In this document: one piece after another, positions 1 to 8,468 of the stretch | Layout: each line of letters opens with the position of its first letter | How positions within the stretch are numbered: the first letter of the stretch is position 1 | Origin: Paenibacillus sp. PL91 | Lineage (GTDB): Bacteria > Bacillota > Bacilli > Paenibacillales > Paenibacillaceae | DNA: 64,000 nt | Direction of reading: 5' to 3' | NCBI RefSeq assembly: GCF_012935325.2 | Contig: NZ_JABBYG020000006.1 | Span: forward strand, 124,001-188,000 | Translations under genes and position numbers: made by a program | Notes under the pieces: generated by a model | What the model was told of the DNA's origin: nothing | What the model saw: only the letters and a program-made list of their open reading frames with translations | Database searches by the model: none

Positions 1-99
1 ATTCGAAGCGAAATAGGCCGCGGCACGACCGTTGCCTTTGAAATACCGAATGAACATGGGAGGGACAAACAAAATGAAAACCATACTGATCGTGGATGA
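1..99 (+). CDS. Sensor histidine kinase, C-terminal end only (partial)
   Basis: Reading frame 1 is open from the first base to a TGA at 97-99 and encodes 32 residues that include SEIGRGTTVAFEIP. This is the usual end of a HATPase_c domain: the G-rich G2 box region followed by the last beta strand. The frame overlaps the response regulator start at 74 by 26 bases, which is typical of translationally coupled YesM/YesN pairs. The rest of the kinase lies outside the window, so its sensor cannot be judged. Family assignment rests on this short motif and on the adjacent regulator. Confidence 0.7.
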   Translation: MRSEIGRGTTVAFEIPNEHGRDKQNENHTDRG

Positions 100-862
100 T
101 GAGCCGAGGACGAGGGAAGGCGTGCGCAAAGTGCTGGAGGCGTGGTCAACTGGACAGTATCGAATCGAAACCGCATCAAACGGGATCGAAGCGCTGGAGT
201 GGCTGACGCAGCATGAGGTTAACTTGCTTGTGACCGACATTCGTATGCCTGAGATTGGGGGGCTTGATTTGGTCGAGCGAATAAACGGCTTGCCGAATCC
301 TCCCGTTGTCATCATTATTTCAGGTCATCCTGAGTTCGACTATGCCCAGAAAGCGCTGCAGTTTGGCGTGATTGAATATTTATTGAAGCCATTGGACAAA
401 GCTAAACTCATTCAAGCGGTAGAAACGGCTATGCAGAGAGAAGAAAGCAAGCATCGGATCGAGCGAATGGAGAAGCTGGTAGACCCCAAGCTGCTGATTG
501 CCATGGGAGAAGAAACGAGCTACAGCCCCCAGGTGCAGGAGTCCATTCAGTATTTAAACGAGCATCTGCATAAGCCGCTGACGATGCGCGATACGGCGGA
601 GCATTTGCATATGAACGCAAGCTATTTGAGCGTGCTGTTTAAGGAGCAGACCGGGCTTACGTTCAGTGAATATTTGACGAGGAAAAGGGTGCAAAGGGCG
701 AAGGAATTGCTGTCTGGCACGAGGCTTACGATTGCTGAAATCGCTGATCAGGCGGGCTATCAGACGTCGAAATATTTCGTGAAGGTATTTCGCTCGCTAG
801 AAGGCGTCAGCCCAGGCCAATATCGCAAAACGATCGCTCATGCCGAGCAGACAATCCAATAA
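74..862 (+). CDS. Response regulator, receiver plus AraC-type DNA-binding domain (short YesN type)
   Basis: This 262-residue regulator has an N-terminal receiver domain (about residues 1-120; acidic pair DDE at 8-10, phospho-acceptor Asp55 in the VTDIRMPE motif, and a conserved LKPLD lysine). A C-terminal AraC/XylS double helix-turn-helix spans about residues 160-260 and ends with the family signature SKYFVKVFRSLEGVSPGQYR. It lacks the roughly 250-residue middle region found in the other two YesN-like regulators of this window. The start at 74 is preferred over the upstream in-frame ATG at 32 because a GGGAGGGA ribosome site sits just before it. Phosphorylated by the kinase ending at 99, it probably activates the sugar importer at 970-4175; that target is inferred from position. 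Confidence 0.88.
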   Translation: MKTILIVDDEPRTREGVRKVLEAWSTGQYRIETASNGIEALEWLTQHEVNLLVTDIRMPEIGGLDLVERINGLPNPPVVIIISGHPEFDYAQKALQFGVIEYLLKPLDKAKLIQAVETAMQREESKHRIERMEKLVDPKLLIAMGEETSYSPQVQESIQYLNEHLHKPLTMRDTAEHLHMNASYLSVLFKEQTGLTFSEYLTRKRVQRAKELLSGTRLTIAEIADQAGYQTSKYFVKVFRSLEGVSPGQYRKTIAHAEQTIQ

Positions 863-969
863 AAGTAGTATTTTTCCCAATTCATATGCCCTTACGATGA
901 TAGAGCGGCGAAGTTAAACTAGATTTGTAGCAAACAAAATCTATCACCAGCAGAAAAGGGGATGTAAAC

Positions 970-2301
970 GTGTTCAAAAAGAAATGGACAATTCTGCTAT
1001 TGACGCTGTGCCTTGCGATTATCGCAGCAGGCTGCGGCCAAAAGTCGAACAACGGCGGCAACGAGACTTCTACTAACGGCACAAATGAAAGCGGTGCCGA
1101 AAAGGTGACCGTCAACTTTATGCACTTGTGGCCTGAAGGCGTATCCGCGGGTCAGAACAAAATCGTTAATCAAATTATTACTGAATATCAAAAAGAGCAT
1201 CCTAATGTGACGATCAAACAGGAAGTGCTGGATAACGAACAATATAAAAATAAATTGAAAGTGCTTTCAGCTTCCAATCAGCTGCCGGATGTCGGCGTTA
1301 CTTGGGCTGCGGGCTTCTTGCAGCCTTACGTAGAAGGCAAGCTGTTCACGCCGCTTGATGATCTAGTGAGCGGGGAATTGAACGGGAAATTCGTCAACGG
1401 CACAACGGAAGCATACGCAGTAGACGGCAAAACGTACGGTTTGCCGCTCGAATTCAACATTTCGCCCATTTATTACAACAAAGCGATCTTTGAGAAATAC
1501 AAACTTGAAGTACCGCAAACCTACGAGCAATTTAAGCAGGTTGTGAAAACGCTCTCCGAGAACGGCATCGCGCCAATCACGCTTGGCAATAAGGACCGCT
1601 GGACCGGATCGCTTTGGTACATGTACCTGGCTGACCGCTTTGCCGGACAAGAAGCATTGTCAAGCGCGATCAGCGGCTCAGGATCATTCAAGGATGAGAA
1701 TTTAGTTAAGGCTGCAAGCGAGGTTCAAGCGCTCGTTGACAGCAACGCTTTCGTGAAAGGCTTCAACGGCTTGTCGAATGAAGAAGCCAAATCGGAGTTT
1801 TTGAACAGCAAAGCAGCTATGTACATGATGGGCACATGGGAGCTGCCTAACTTCACAACCAATGAAGATATTCCTCAGGAATTCCGCGACAGCGTAGGGT
1901 TCTTCAAATTCCCGACGGTTGAAGGCGGCAAAGGCGACATCAACAGCTGGGTAGGCGGACCGGGCGTCGGACTATTCGTTTCGGAAAACTCCAAGGTGAA
2001 AGAAGAATCGAAAGCTTTCGTCCAATATTTTGTGGAAAAATGGGGAGAGCAATCCGTTACGGGAGCGGGCGTCATTCCTGCAACGAAGGTGGATACTTCC
2101 ACGCTTGATTTGCCTCAGCTTTATGTAGATCTATTTAACGAGATGAATAAAGCAAGCAGCATCACCTTGTTTGCAGACGTTCAAATGCAAGCAAGCGCCG
2201 CTGAGACGCATCTGAACTTGATTCAATCGTTATTCGGCAAAGCTGTGGCGCCAGAGAAGTTCTCTGAAGAGCATGACGCAGCGATTTCCAAAGGAAACTG
2301 A
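970..2301 (+). CDS. Sugar ABC transporter solute-binding lipoprotein (family 1)
   Basis: A 443-residue extracellular solute-binding protein. The N-terminus is a lipoprotein signal (MFKKKWTILLLTLC, lipobox IAAGC), followed by a low-complexity Asn/Gly/Ser/Thr spacer and a family-1 sugar-binding fold. The motifs NFMHLWPEG, NQLPDVGVTWAAG and GKTYGLPLEFN are typical of MalE/MsmE-like proteins. The start codon is GTG, with AAAAGGGG about 8 bases upstream. It would capture a sugar outside the membrane and deliver it to the permeases at 2396 and 3291. The ligand is not evident. A xylo- or arabino-oligosaccharide is plausible because of the neighbouring beta-xylosidase, but this is inference. No dedicated ATPase is encoded here; a shared MsmX-type ATPase is usual for such systems. 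Confidence 0.9.
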   Translation: MFKKKWTILLLTLCLAIIAAGCGQKSNNGGNETSTNGTNESGAEKVTVNFMHLWPEGVSAGQNKIVNQIITEYQKEHPNVTIKQEVLDNEQYKNKLKVLSASNQLPDVGVTWAAGFLQPYVEGKLFTPLDDLVSGELNGKFVNGTTEAYAVDGKTYGLPLEFNISPIYYNKAIFEKYKLEVPQTYEQFKQVVKTLSENGIAPITLGNKDRWTGSLWYMYLADRFAGQEALSSAISGSGSFKDENLVKAASEVQALVDSNAFVKGFNGLSNEEAKSEFLNSKAAMYMMGTWELPNFTTNEDIPQEFRDSVGFFKFPTVEGGKGDINSWVGGPGVGLFVSENSKVKEESKAFVQYFVEKWGEQSVTGAGVIPATKVDTSTLDLPQLYVDLFNEMNKASSITLFADVQMQASAAETHLNLIQSLFGKAVAPEKFSEEHDAAISKGN

Positions 2302-2395
2302 CAGCTTCTAGAGCAGGAAGCAGGGGATAAGGCTTATCCGGTTAATCAAGCCGGGTAAGCTGCACACCCCGATAATGAGAAAGGAGTCGGCTAAT

Positions 2396-3277
2396 TTGGA
2401 TAAGGTCATGTCGAATAAAAAAATAATCGCGCTGTATGTTTTGCCTTCTCTGCTTTTAATTATGGCTATTGTATACATTCCAATCGTTCTGACAGGCTAC
2501 TATGGATTAAACGAGTGGAACGGTATCGGAGCGATGAAGTTTATCGGTTTGGATAATTATCAAGCGCTAATCAAGGACAAAATGTTTTGGAGCAGCGCGG
2601 GCCATTCGCTTCTATTGGCTGTTTTTTCAGGGGCTAGCCTTATACTCTACTTAATCGTTGCTATGGTATTATCGGCAAAACTGAAAGGCGCGAACTTGTT
2701 CCGCAAAATCTATTTGATTCCGATGCTGCTGTCTTCGGTTGCGATCGCACAGCTGTGGCTGAAAATTTTTCATCCAACGAATGGCATTTTGAACAGTCTT
2801 CTCGAATCTATTGGAGTCGCCAATCCTCCCGCATGGCTTGCAGAGCCTTCGATTGTTCTGTTTGCTTTATTTATTCCAATCCTGTGGCAGTATGCGGGCT
2901 TCTATATTTTGATTTATTACGCTGCGCTTAAAAACATACCGGCTTCCCTAGAGGAGGCTGCGAAGATCGACGGTGCGAACGCGTTCCAAATTGCTTTCAA
3001 AATCAAGCTTCCGCTCGCAATGGAAGTCATTAAAGTAACGATCGTGCTTGCGATCGTCGGATCGCTCAAATATTTTGACCTCATCTATGTCATGACAGAC
3101 GGTGGGCCAAACGGCTCCAGTGAAGTGATGGCGTCCTATATGTATCACCAAGCTTTCCGGGCTTATGATTTTGGCTATGGCAGTGCGATCGGCTTCTTCC
3201 TGCTTATCATTTGCCTAGTCGTAACTTGGATCATCCGTAAATTGACTGCATCAAAAGATACGATTCAATATTCATAA
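2396..3277 (+). CDS. Sugar ABC transporter permease, MalF/UgpA type
   Basis: An inner-membrane permease of about 293 residues with six predicted hydrophobic segments. The EAA loop (LEEAAKIDGANAFQIAFKIKLP), which docks to the ATPase, is followed by TDGGPNGSSEVMASYMYHQAF, a conserved region of MalF/UgpA-type subunits. An in-frame ATG lies at 2375, but an AAGGAG ribosome site at 2381-2386 falls after it and is correctly placed for TTG at 2396, so that start is chosen. The gene lies 94 bases after the binding protein and 13 bases before the second permease; the three form one operon. Confidence 0.9.
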   Translation: MDKVMSNKKIIALYVLPSLLLIMAIVYIPIVLTGYYGLNEWNGIGAMKFIGLDNYQALIKDKMFWSSAGHSLLLAVFSGASLILYLIVAMVLSAKLKGANLFRKIYLIPMLLSSVAIAQLWLKIFHPTNGILNSLLESIGVANPPAWLAEPSIVLFALFIPILWQYAGFYILIYYAALKNIPASLEEAAKIDGANAFQIAFKIKLPLAMEVIKVTIVLAIVGSLKYFDLIYVMTDGGPNGSSEVMASYMYHQAFRAYDFGYGSAIGFFLLIICLVVTWIIRKLTASKDTIQYS

Positions 3278-3290
3278 GGAGGGAGGCTTC

Positions 3291-4175
3291 ATGATGTCTG
3301 GAACCTCAAGGCAGCTCGGTGGCGGGGTGGAAAGCCCCGGAGCAAGTGTAGCAGGCAAGCTTGGCTATACGCTGCTGTATATCGTGCTGATCGCTGTTGC
3401 CGTACTGCAAATTTTTCCGCTCATATGGCTGCTGTTTTTCTCGCTTAAAAACAATCAGGAAGTGTTCAACCTTCCTCCGCTGTCGCTGCCCATGCATCCG
3501 AAGTGGGAAAACTACGAGAAGGTGTGGAGCGCCGGCAATATTGACGTTTACTTCTTCAACAGCGTCTGGATTACCGTCGTATCGACGGTTCTGACGATTG
3601 TGCTCGGCAGTCTCGTTACCTACGCGATTACGCGGATGAAATGGAAGGGAAGCTCTTTCGTGCTTGGCCTATTCATGGTGGCGATGATGATTCCGGTTCA
3701 TTCGACGCTCATTCCGCTGTTTAGCATGTTTAATAAGGCTCATTTGATTGATCAGCCGTTGTCGCTCATTTTGTCCTATGTGGCGTTCAATATGCCGATC
3801 ACGATCATGATTCTGCTTGGGTTCTACTATGCCCTGCCGCGTGAAGTGGAAGAAGCGGCGGTCATAGACGGCTGCTCCGTGAATCGCATGTTTTTCCGGA
3901 TCGTGCTGCCGATGACGGGCTCCGTTATTGCTACAACGGGAATCATTAATATGATTTATAATTGGAACGAGTTTATTTTCGTCAACACGTTCATCAGCTC
4001 GGACGGCTATAAGACGCTGACGGTCGGCGTGCAAAACTTTATCGGCCAATATACGACGGATTGGGGCGCAATCGGCGCGACGCTTATGATCAGCATTTTG
4101 CCGATTCTGATCGCCTTCCTGTTCCTGAGCGACCGTATTGTAGAAGGCATTGCTGCGGGTTCGGTCAAAGGTTAA
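3291..4175 (+). CDS. Sugar ABC transporter permease, MalG/UgpE type
   Basis: The second membrane subunit of the importer, 294 residues, hydrophobic with six segments. Its EAA motif (EVEEAAVIDGCSVNRMFFRIVLP) is about 90 residues from the C-terminus, and it ends GSVKG as these subunits commonly do. A strong ribosome site (AAGGAGGGAGG) overlaps the upstream stop region; either of two adjacent ATGs (3291, 3294) could be used. It pairs with the 2396 permease to form the pore. The operon ends here, as shown by the terminator hairpin that follows. Confidence 0.9.
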   Translation: MMSGTSRQLGGGVESPGASVAGKLGYTLLYIVLIAVAVLQIFPLIWLLFFSLKNNQEVFNLPPLSLPMHPKWENYEKVWSAGNIDVYFFNSVWITVVSTVLTIVLGSLVTYAITRMKWKGSSFVLGLFMVAMMIPVHSTLIPLFSMFNKAHLIDQPLSLILSYVAFNMPITIMILLGFYYALPREVEEAAVIDGCSVNRMFFRIVLPMTGSVIATTGIINMIYNWNEFIFVNTFISSDGYKTLTVGVQNFIGQYTTDWGAIGATLMISILPILIAFLFLSDRIVEGIAAGSVKG

Positions 4176-4186
4176 GCGTTAAACGT

Positions 4187-4240
4187 AAAGAACCTCCAAA
4201 CACTTCGTTTAAGTGCTGTTGGAGGTTCTTTTCTTTTCTT
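4187..4240 (+). terminator. Rho-independent terminator after the first sugar importer operon
   Basis: The inverted repeat AAGAACCTCCAA / TTGGAGGTTCTT has an inner ACACTT/AAGTGC extension and is followed by T-rich sequence. The tail is a tandem run of TTTTC units (about 4229-4250). Confidence 0.85.
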
Positions 4241-4269
4241 TTCTTTTCTTGCTCTATCCCAGTAAAAGA

Positions 4270-4313
4270 AGAAAGTCCTCCGGAATGTCGAACCCTTTCC
4301 AAGAGGACTTTCT
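4270..4313 (-). terminator. Rho-independent terminator of the xylosidase gene
   Basis: A perfect 11-bp stem, AGAAAGTCCTC (4270-4280) with GAGGACTTTCT (4303-4313), is followed on the minus strand by TCTTTT. It lies just past the xynB stop codon. Confidence 0.8.
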
Positions 4314-4320
4314 ATTTTCA

Positions 4321-5928
4321 TTAATGGTTTTCGTAGATGAAGTAATCGAAGTCTGCATGCTGGCTGCGGCCCGATGTATCCTGGCACTGCATGCCGACAA
4401 ATGCGCCGGTAAAGAAGCCGCCGCCTTTAATGTAATCATCCGAGAGCTTGTAGGACTCGAAATCTGCGGGAAGACGGGTCCAGCTCCTGCCGTCGAATGA
4501 ATACGAGTAATAGTACAGCGTATTTTCCGTATCCACGCGCAAGTAAACATAGGCAATATCTTCAGGAATGGCGATTTCTTTGCCGCGAAGAGGCTCCGAG
4601 AACGAGAAATTATCGCATGCGACAAGCTGCAAAATTTTGCCCTTCTCTTCATTCCACGAAATTTGGCAGGATGTCCAGTTTTGCGTGTTGTAGTAGTTCA
4701 CAAGCCCGGCTGATTGCTGGAAGCTCGTCGGATGGAAAGCGACCTTCGTTTCCGCCGTAAAGTTAAAATGCTGCCAGCGCCTGGCGATAAACGCTTGCGT
4801 GAATTTCGACGTCAGCGATTCTTTACCGTAAAGGCGCAGATGCCCGGGATTGTCGTGTAGCGATACGATCTGATTTCCAAGCGGGATGCGCAGGCTTTGG
4901 AAATGCAGGTTCAGCGTATCGCTGTCAAAATCATCCTTCACCGGATAATCAGGCTCCCATTGCACCTCCGGAATATTTGGCCCTTCAATGATGAGCGAAG
5001 GCTGATTGCCGCCGACGACGTAAGGCCACTCATCACGCCATTCGACCCGCTGAATCGCCGTTTCTCTGCCGAGCGGGCAGTAGCCGCGTGGATCTAGCAG
5101 CGGCGCATTTTCGATAGAGAGTGGTCTTCCAACCAAATGCACCAAAAACCACTCATCCGTATGCGTTTGTACGATAGATGCATGACCGGCCTTCTGAAGC
5201 GGAATGCGCGGCGCATGGAACGATGTGATCAATGGATTTTCGGGATGAACCTCATAAGGGCCGCGCAGCTGCTTGGATCTTGCTATCGTTGCCTGATGAT
5301 CATATTTCGTGCCGCCCTCAGCCGTAAGCAAGTAGTAGTAGCCATTGATTTTGTACAGGTGGGGCGCTTCCGTCAGCTTAACATCCGTTCCTTTGAAAAT
5401 GATTTCCGGCTTGCCGATCAGCTTCTGCTCGCTGACGCTGTATTCTTGCAGCAGTATGCCGTAGAAGTTATGATGTCCGGCCCGGTGATCCCACATCATG
5501 TTTACAAAATATTTTTTGCCGTCCTCGTCATGGAACAAGGAAGGGTCGAAGCCGGAGCTGTTTACATGGATAGGCTCCGACCACTCGCCATCAATCGTGT
5601 CACAGGTGACCAGATAGTTGTGGCAGTCCTTCCATTGCCCTTCGGTCACTTTCACATCGGTGTAGATAAGCCAAAATTTATTGTCGCTATAGGATAGCGC
5701 AGGAGCCCAAATGCCGCCGGAGTCCGGGTTGCCCATCATGTTCAGCTGGCTTAGCCTGCTCAGAGGCCTTGCGGCAAGCCTCCAGTTTTTTAAGTCTTTG
5801 GAGTGGTAAATCCCAACGCCGGGAAACCATTCGAAGGTCGAGACCGCAATATAGTAGTCTTCGCCAGCACGGCAAATACATGGATCGGGATTAAAGCCTG
5901 TTAAAATCGGATTTTGAATCGCAGTCAT
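4321..5928 (-). CDS. xynB: Glycoside hydrolase family 43 beta-xylosidase
   Basis: A 535-residue enzyme without a signal peptide, so probably cytoplasmic. It removes xylose from the non-reducing end of imported xylo-oligosaccharides. The five-bladed propeller domain carries the expected catalytic triad: Asp15 in FNPDP, Asp128 in SGFDPSLF and Glu187 in LTEAPHLY. The C-terminal half (about residues 320-535) matches the beta-sandwich domain of this GH43 subgroup. Length and triad positions agree with Bacillus XynB and Selenomonas SXA. An AGGAG ribosome site precedes ATG 5928. It is divergent from the AraC regulator at 6152 and convergent with the sugar importer. Alpha-L-arabinofuranosidase side activity is common in the family and cannot be excluded. 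Confidence 0.9.
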   Translation of the reverse strand: MTAIQNPILTGFNPDPCICRAGEDYYIAVSTFEWFPGVGIYHSKDLKNWRLAARPLSRLSQLNMMGNPDSGGIWAPALSYSDNKFWLIYTDVKVTEGQWKDCHNYLVTCDTIDGEWSEPIHVNSSGFDPSLFHDEDGKKYFVNMMWDHRAGHHNFYGILLQEYSVSEQKLIGKPEIIFKGTDVKLTEAPHLYKINGYYYLLTAEGGTKYDHQATIARSKQLRGPYEVHPENPLITSFHAPRIPLQKAGHASIVQTHTDEWFLVHLVGRPLSIENAPLLDPRGYCPLGRETAIQRVEWRDEWPYVVGGNQPSLIIEGPNIPEVQWEPDYPVKDDFDSDTLNLHFQSLRIPLGNQIVSLHDNPGHLRLYGKESLTSKFTQAFIARRWQHFNFTAETKVAFHPTSFQQSAGLVNYYNTQNWTSCQISWNEEKGKILQLVACDNFSFSEPLRGKEIAIPEDIAYVYLRVDTENTLYYYSYSFDGRSWTRLPADFESYKLSDDYIKGGGFFTGAFVGMQCQDTSGRSQHADFDYFIYENH

Positions 5929-6151
5929 TTCTTTTCTCCTTTGCGAATGTGATAGAAAGCAGAGCCGAAAGTGCAGTGGCTGCAGAGAAGCAGTTACCCA
6001 TCTTAGCAGTCTTCTTCGTTACAAAATATACGCTATAATATCAATATGATAGCAATGATTTTGCATCGTTCCCATATCCAAAGCTGGATGAAATTTACCC
6101 AAATCAATCAGGTTAGGCGAGCTCGCAAATGATAAAGGAGGAGATGTTCAT
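5929..6151. promoter_or_regulatory. Divergent promoter region between xynB and the AraC regulator
   Basis: A 223-bp AT-rich spacer. On the plus strand a perfect -10 TATAAT lies at 6034-6039 with only a poor -35, consistent with an activated promoter. Minus-strand -10-like hexamers (TATATT) overlap the same 6020-6060 area, so the two promoters probably compete or share an operator. Confidence 0.4.
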
Positions 6152-7036
6152 ATGTCGACAACATTTGAAACCGTCCGCAAGGAATTTATGCTCCCCGATA
6201 TGGAATCCACCTTCCGCGTATTTGCAGCGCATTGGCGGACGGTTGATCGGGATTGGAATTATCCGCTGCACAAGCATCCGCTCTTTGAGGTGAATCTCGT
6301 ATTATCGGGCGTACAGGAGATGACTGTCAACGGACTTGCCTATCGGCAAAATCCGGGTGATCTTATGCTGCTGGGTCCGGGAGACAATCATGAAAGCAAA
6401 GTGATCGAAGGCGGTGAAATGACGTATTACTGCTTGCATTTCGACGTGGATGAACGGTCCTTCCGCGAGCTTCTTATCCGCAATAGCCATTGCTTTCATG
6501 AGTCCGGCAGCGAACTGGCGATTGCGATCAAGCCTGCGTTGGATAAAATCATGGCGTTAACATCTAAGGAGGCTGCTGGGCGGGTTGAATCTCGAATGAG
6601 TATTTTGTCCGCGTTGTTCGAGCTGTTCGCCGGCTTAAGCGGGACCTTGTCGGAGCTAAATCGGAACAGTGCCGGAGTGCGCAAGTCTGCTGCGGCTTCA
6701 CAGATTGCGCTTATGCTGGAGCAAGCGGTAGAGAATGCGGCAAACGGGGGAGAAAAGGACAGCGAGCTGGACACAATCCGGTCGATTGCGGAGGCGGTAG
6801 GGTACAGCATGTCGTCGGTCAATCGGATGTTTACCCATGTCTATGGAGTATCTCCGCGGCAATATTTATCCACCTTAATGTTGAAAAAAGCCAAGCTGCT
6901 GCTGATGGATCCGGACGCGAGCGTCGAATCGATATCGGCAAAGCTTGGCTATCATAATATGGCTCACTTCAGCAGGCAGTTCAAGCGTTGGACCGGCGAG
7001 TCGCCGAGCAGCTTCCGCGGCCGGTTTCATGATTGA
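6152..7036 (+). CDS. AraC family transcriptional regulator with N-terminal cupin
   Basis: A 294-residue one-component regulator. Residues about 30-115 form a cupin-like sensing domain (WNYPLHKHPLFEVNLVLSG and GDLMLLGPGDNHES, with histidines typical of AraC_binding_2). Residues about 190-290 form the double helix-turn-helix, ending MAHFSRQFKRWTGESPSSFR. A strong AAAGGAGGAG ribosome site fixes ATG 6152. It is transcribed away from xynB, so control of xynB in response to a xylan-derived sugar is the simplest reading; this is inferred from arrangement only. Its stop codon directly abuts that of the convergent ATP-grasp gene, with no terminator between them. Confidence 0.85.
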   Translation: MSTTFETVRKEFMLPDMESTFRVFAAHWRTVDRDWNYPLHKHPLFEVNLVLSGVQEMTVNGLAYRQNPGDLMLLGPGDNHESKVIEGGEMTYYCLHFDVDERSFRELLIRNSHCFHESGSELAIAIKPALDKIMALTSKEAAGRVESRMSILSALFELFAGLSGTLSELNRNSAGVRKSAAASQIALMLEQAVENAANGGEKDSELDTIRSIAEAVGYSMSSVNRMFTHVYGVSPRQYLSTLMLKKAKLLLMDPDASVESISAKLGYHNMAHFSRQFKRWTGESPSSFRGRFHD

Positions 7037-8260
7037 CTATCGCCGCGCTAGCTTTTTGATTATTTTTTTCCCAATGATAGATGAGAAATAGAAAGCAGGG
7101 ACAGGGTCGCTTATGCTCCAAATCGCCGGTGCTTTTCTGGTAAAATGGGTTTTTACGATCTGCATGATGCCTAGCTGCCCCGCTTTCACATAATCGCGCG
7201 AGGAGATAAGATCCTCAAATAAAAAGCAAAAGGCGATGCCGATATCCTCTCTAACTGCATAGCTTCCAACCGGCGTCCCCGTGAGCTCCTTATACGCGAG
7301 CAATGGAAAATCAACGCCGCATTTTCGGAGAAGAGGATCGAGTGTAGTCGTTCTGGCATTTATTTCGAGCAGATAGTATTTCCCCGTCTCCGCATCCTTC
7401 TTAAATTCAATTTCAGCGAAGCCCTTATAGCCGATCGCTTCCAGAAAGGGAGCTCCAATGTCATAAAGCTCCTCCACATATTTTTGCTTCGTAAAGGAAG
7501 AAGCGCCAAAGTTAATCGGAAACTGCCTTAGCTTTTGGCAGGTGAGCCAGTGGGTCACTTTGGATGTTTGATCCAAATAAGCGTCAAACGTATAGACATG
7601 ATCATCGAAGCCGGGAATAATGCGCTGTACGATAACGTCTAGCTTGGCCTGTGCCGATTTTTCAAGCGCGACTCTCATTTCCTCCAAGTTGTTGCAGGTG
7701 AATATTTTAGCGCGGAACAAGGATACAAACGAAGGGGAGTCTGTCGGCTTCACGATACATGGAAATCCGATTTCGTCAGCGACGCGTTCCTCGAACCGCT
7801 CCTCGGTTGGACTGATCGATTCCGGAACTAATACACCGTGCTTCGTAGCGAGCGTATGAAGATATTCTTTGTCCATGATGCTGCTCCAAAAACCCTGCTC
7901 GGTCATGTTGATATGGAAGTAGTTTTTGAGCTCATCGAGATAGGCATCTATAAATTCCACATAGGGATCGACGCTTGGGAACAGGACAGGCTTCACTTCC
8001 TGTTGCTTGGCATAGCTGATTAAATACTGCAACAGCTCTTCCTTCTGCTTCTTATAATGAGGGACTATTAATTGTTCGCTTAAATATTTAGACTGTGCGC
8101 CGTATGTATTTTCTTTGGAATGGTCCATGGCGACCGTATAGATGCCATTCGATCCTAGGCCTCTTATAATGCTAAGTCCTGTATAGAAGTTAGAGCCTAA
8201 TATGACGGCTTTATTTTGCACGTAGGAACACTCGCTTCCATTAATAGTTTGGATAGTCAA
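7037..8260 (-). CDS. ATP-grasp domain carboxylate-amine ligase-like protein
   Basis: A 407-residue protein of the CarB/D-aspartate ligase-like ATP-grasp group. The N-terminal pre-ATP-grasp fold begins NKAVILGSNFYTGLSIIRGLG. The ATP-grasp core follows, with GFPCIVKPTDS (nucleotide-binding Lys), FDAYLD, and the metal-binding FAEIEFKKD...YYLLEINART, where Glu and Asn bind Mg2+. Such enzymes join a carboxylate to an amine using ATP; the substrate here is unknown. The listed start is TTG at 8260 without a clear ribosome site. A GTG 13 codons later, just before QNKAVIL, is an alternative closer to the usual family N-terminus. The gene is tail-to-tail with the AraC gene. No neighbour points to a pathway. 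Confidence 0.75.
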   Translation of the reverse strand: MTIQTINGSECSYVQNKAVILGSNFYTGLSIIRGLGSNGIYTVAMDHSKENTYGAQSKYLSEQLIVPHYKKQKEELLQYLISYAKQQEVKPVLFPSVDPYVEFIDAYLDELKNYFHINMTEQGFWSSIMDKEYLHTLATKHGVLVPESISPTEERFEERVADEIGFPCIVKPTDSPSFVSLFRAKIFTCNNLEEMRVALEKSAQAKLDVIVQRIIPGFDDHVYTFDAYLDQTSKVTHWLTCQKLRQFPINFGASSFTKQKYVEELYDIGAPFLEAIGYKGFAEIEFKKDAETGKYYLLEINARTTTLDPLLRKCGVDFPLLAYKELTGTPVGSYAVREDIGIAFCFLFEDLISSRDYVKAGQLGIMQIVKTHFTRKAPAIWSISDPVPAFYFSSIIGKKIIKKLARR

Positions 8261-8351
8261 ATAACGATGAGCGGCAGCAACTAAATATTAGAAAATATAT
8301 CATGATTTTTCCTTATTATCAAAGAAGTAATCGCATTAATTAAGCTTCTGC

Positions 8352-8412
8352 TTTCGGATTTGTACGCCGTATTTCGGATTACACGCCTTAAGCTGAACTC
8401 CTGTGCTATATT
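8352..8412 (+). promoter_or_regulatory. Direct repeat plus promoter upstream of the GH5 gene
   Basis: Two copies of TTCGGATT-N(2-3)-ACGCC start at 8353 and 8373, 20 bp apart (two helical turns). A -10 TATATT lies at 8407-8412 and the matching -35 position is poor. Phased direct repeats abutting a weak -35 are the usual binding pattern of AraC-type activators. Confidence 0.5.
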
Positions 8413-8468
8413 TTGAGTGAATGCTGGAAGGGGTATACCAAACCTACATATAAGGAGGCAATCCGATT

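Noticed and set aside
920..943. Imperfect inverted repeat TAGATTTGT / ACAAAATCTA before the first binding-protein gene
   Set aside because: It sits in an AT-rich leader, has a one-base bulge and no adjacent promoter match, so it cannot be separated from chance.
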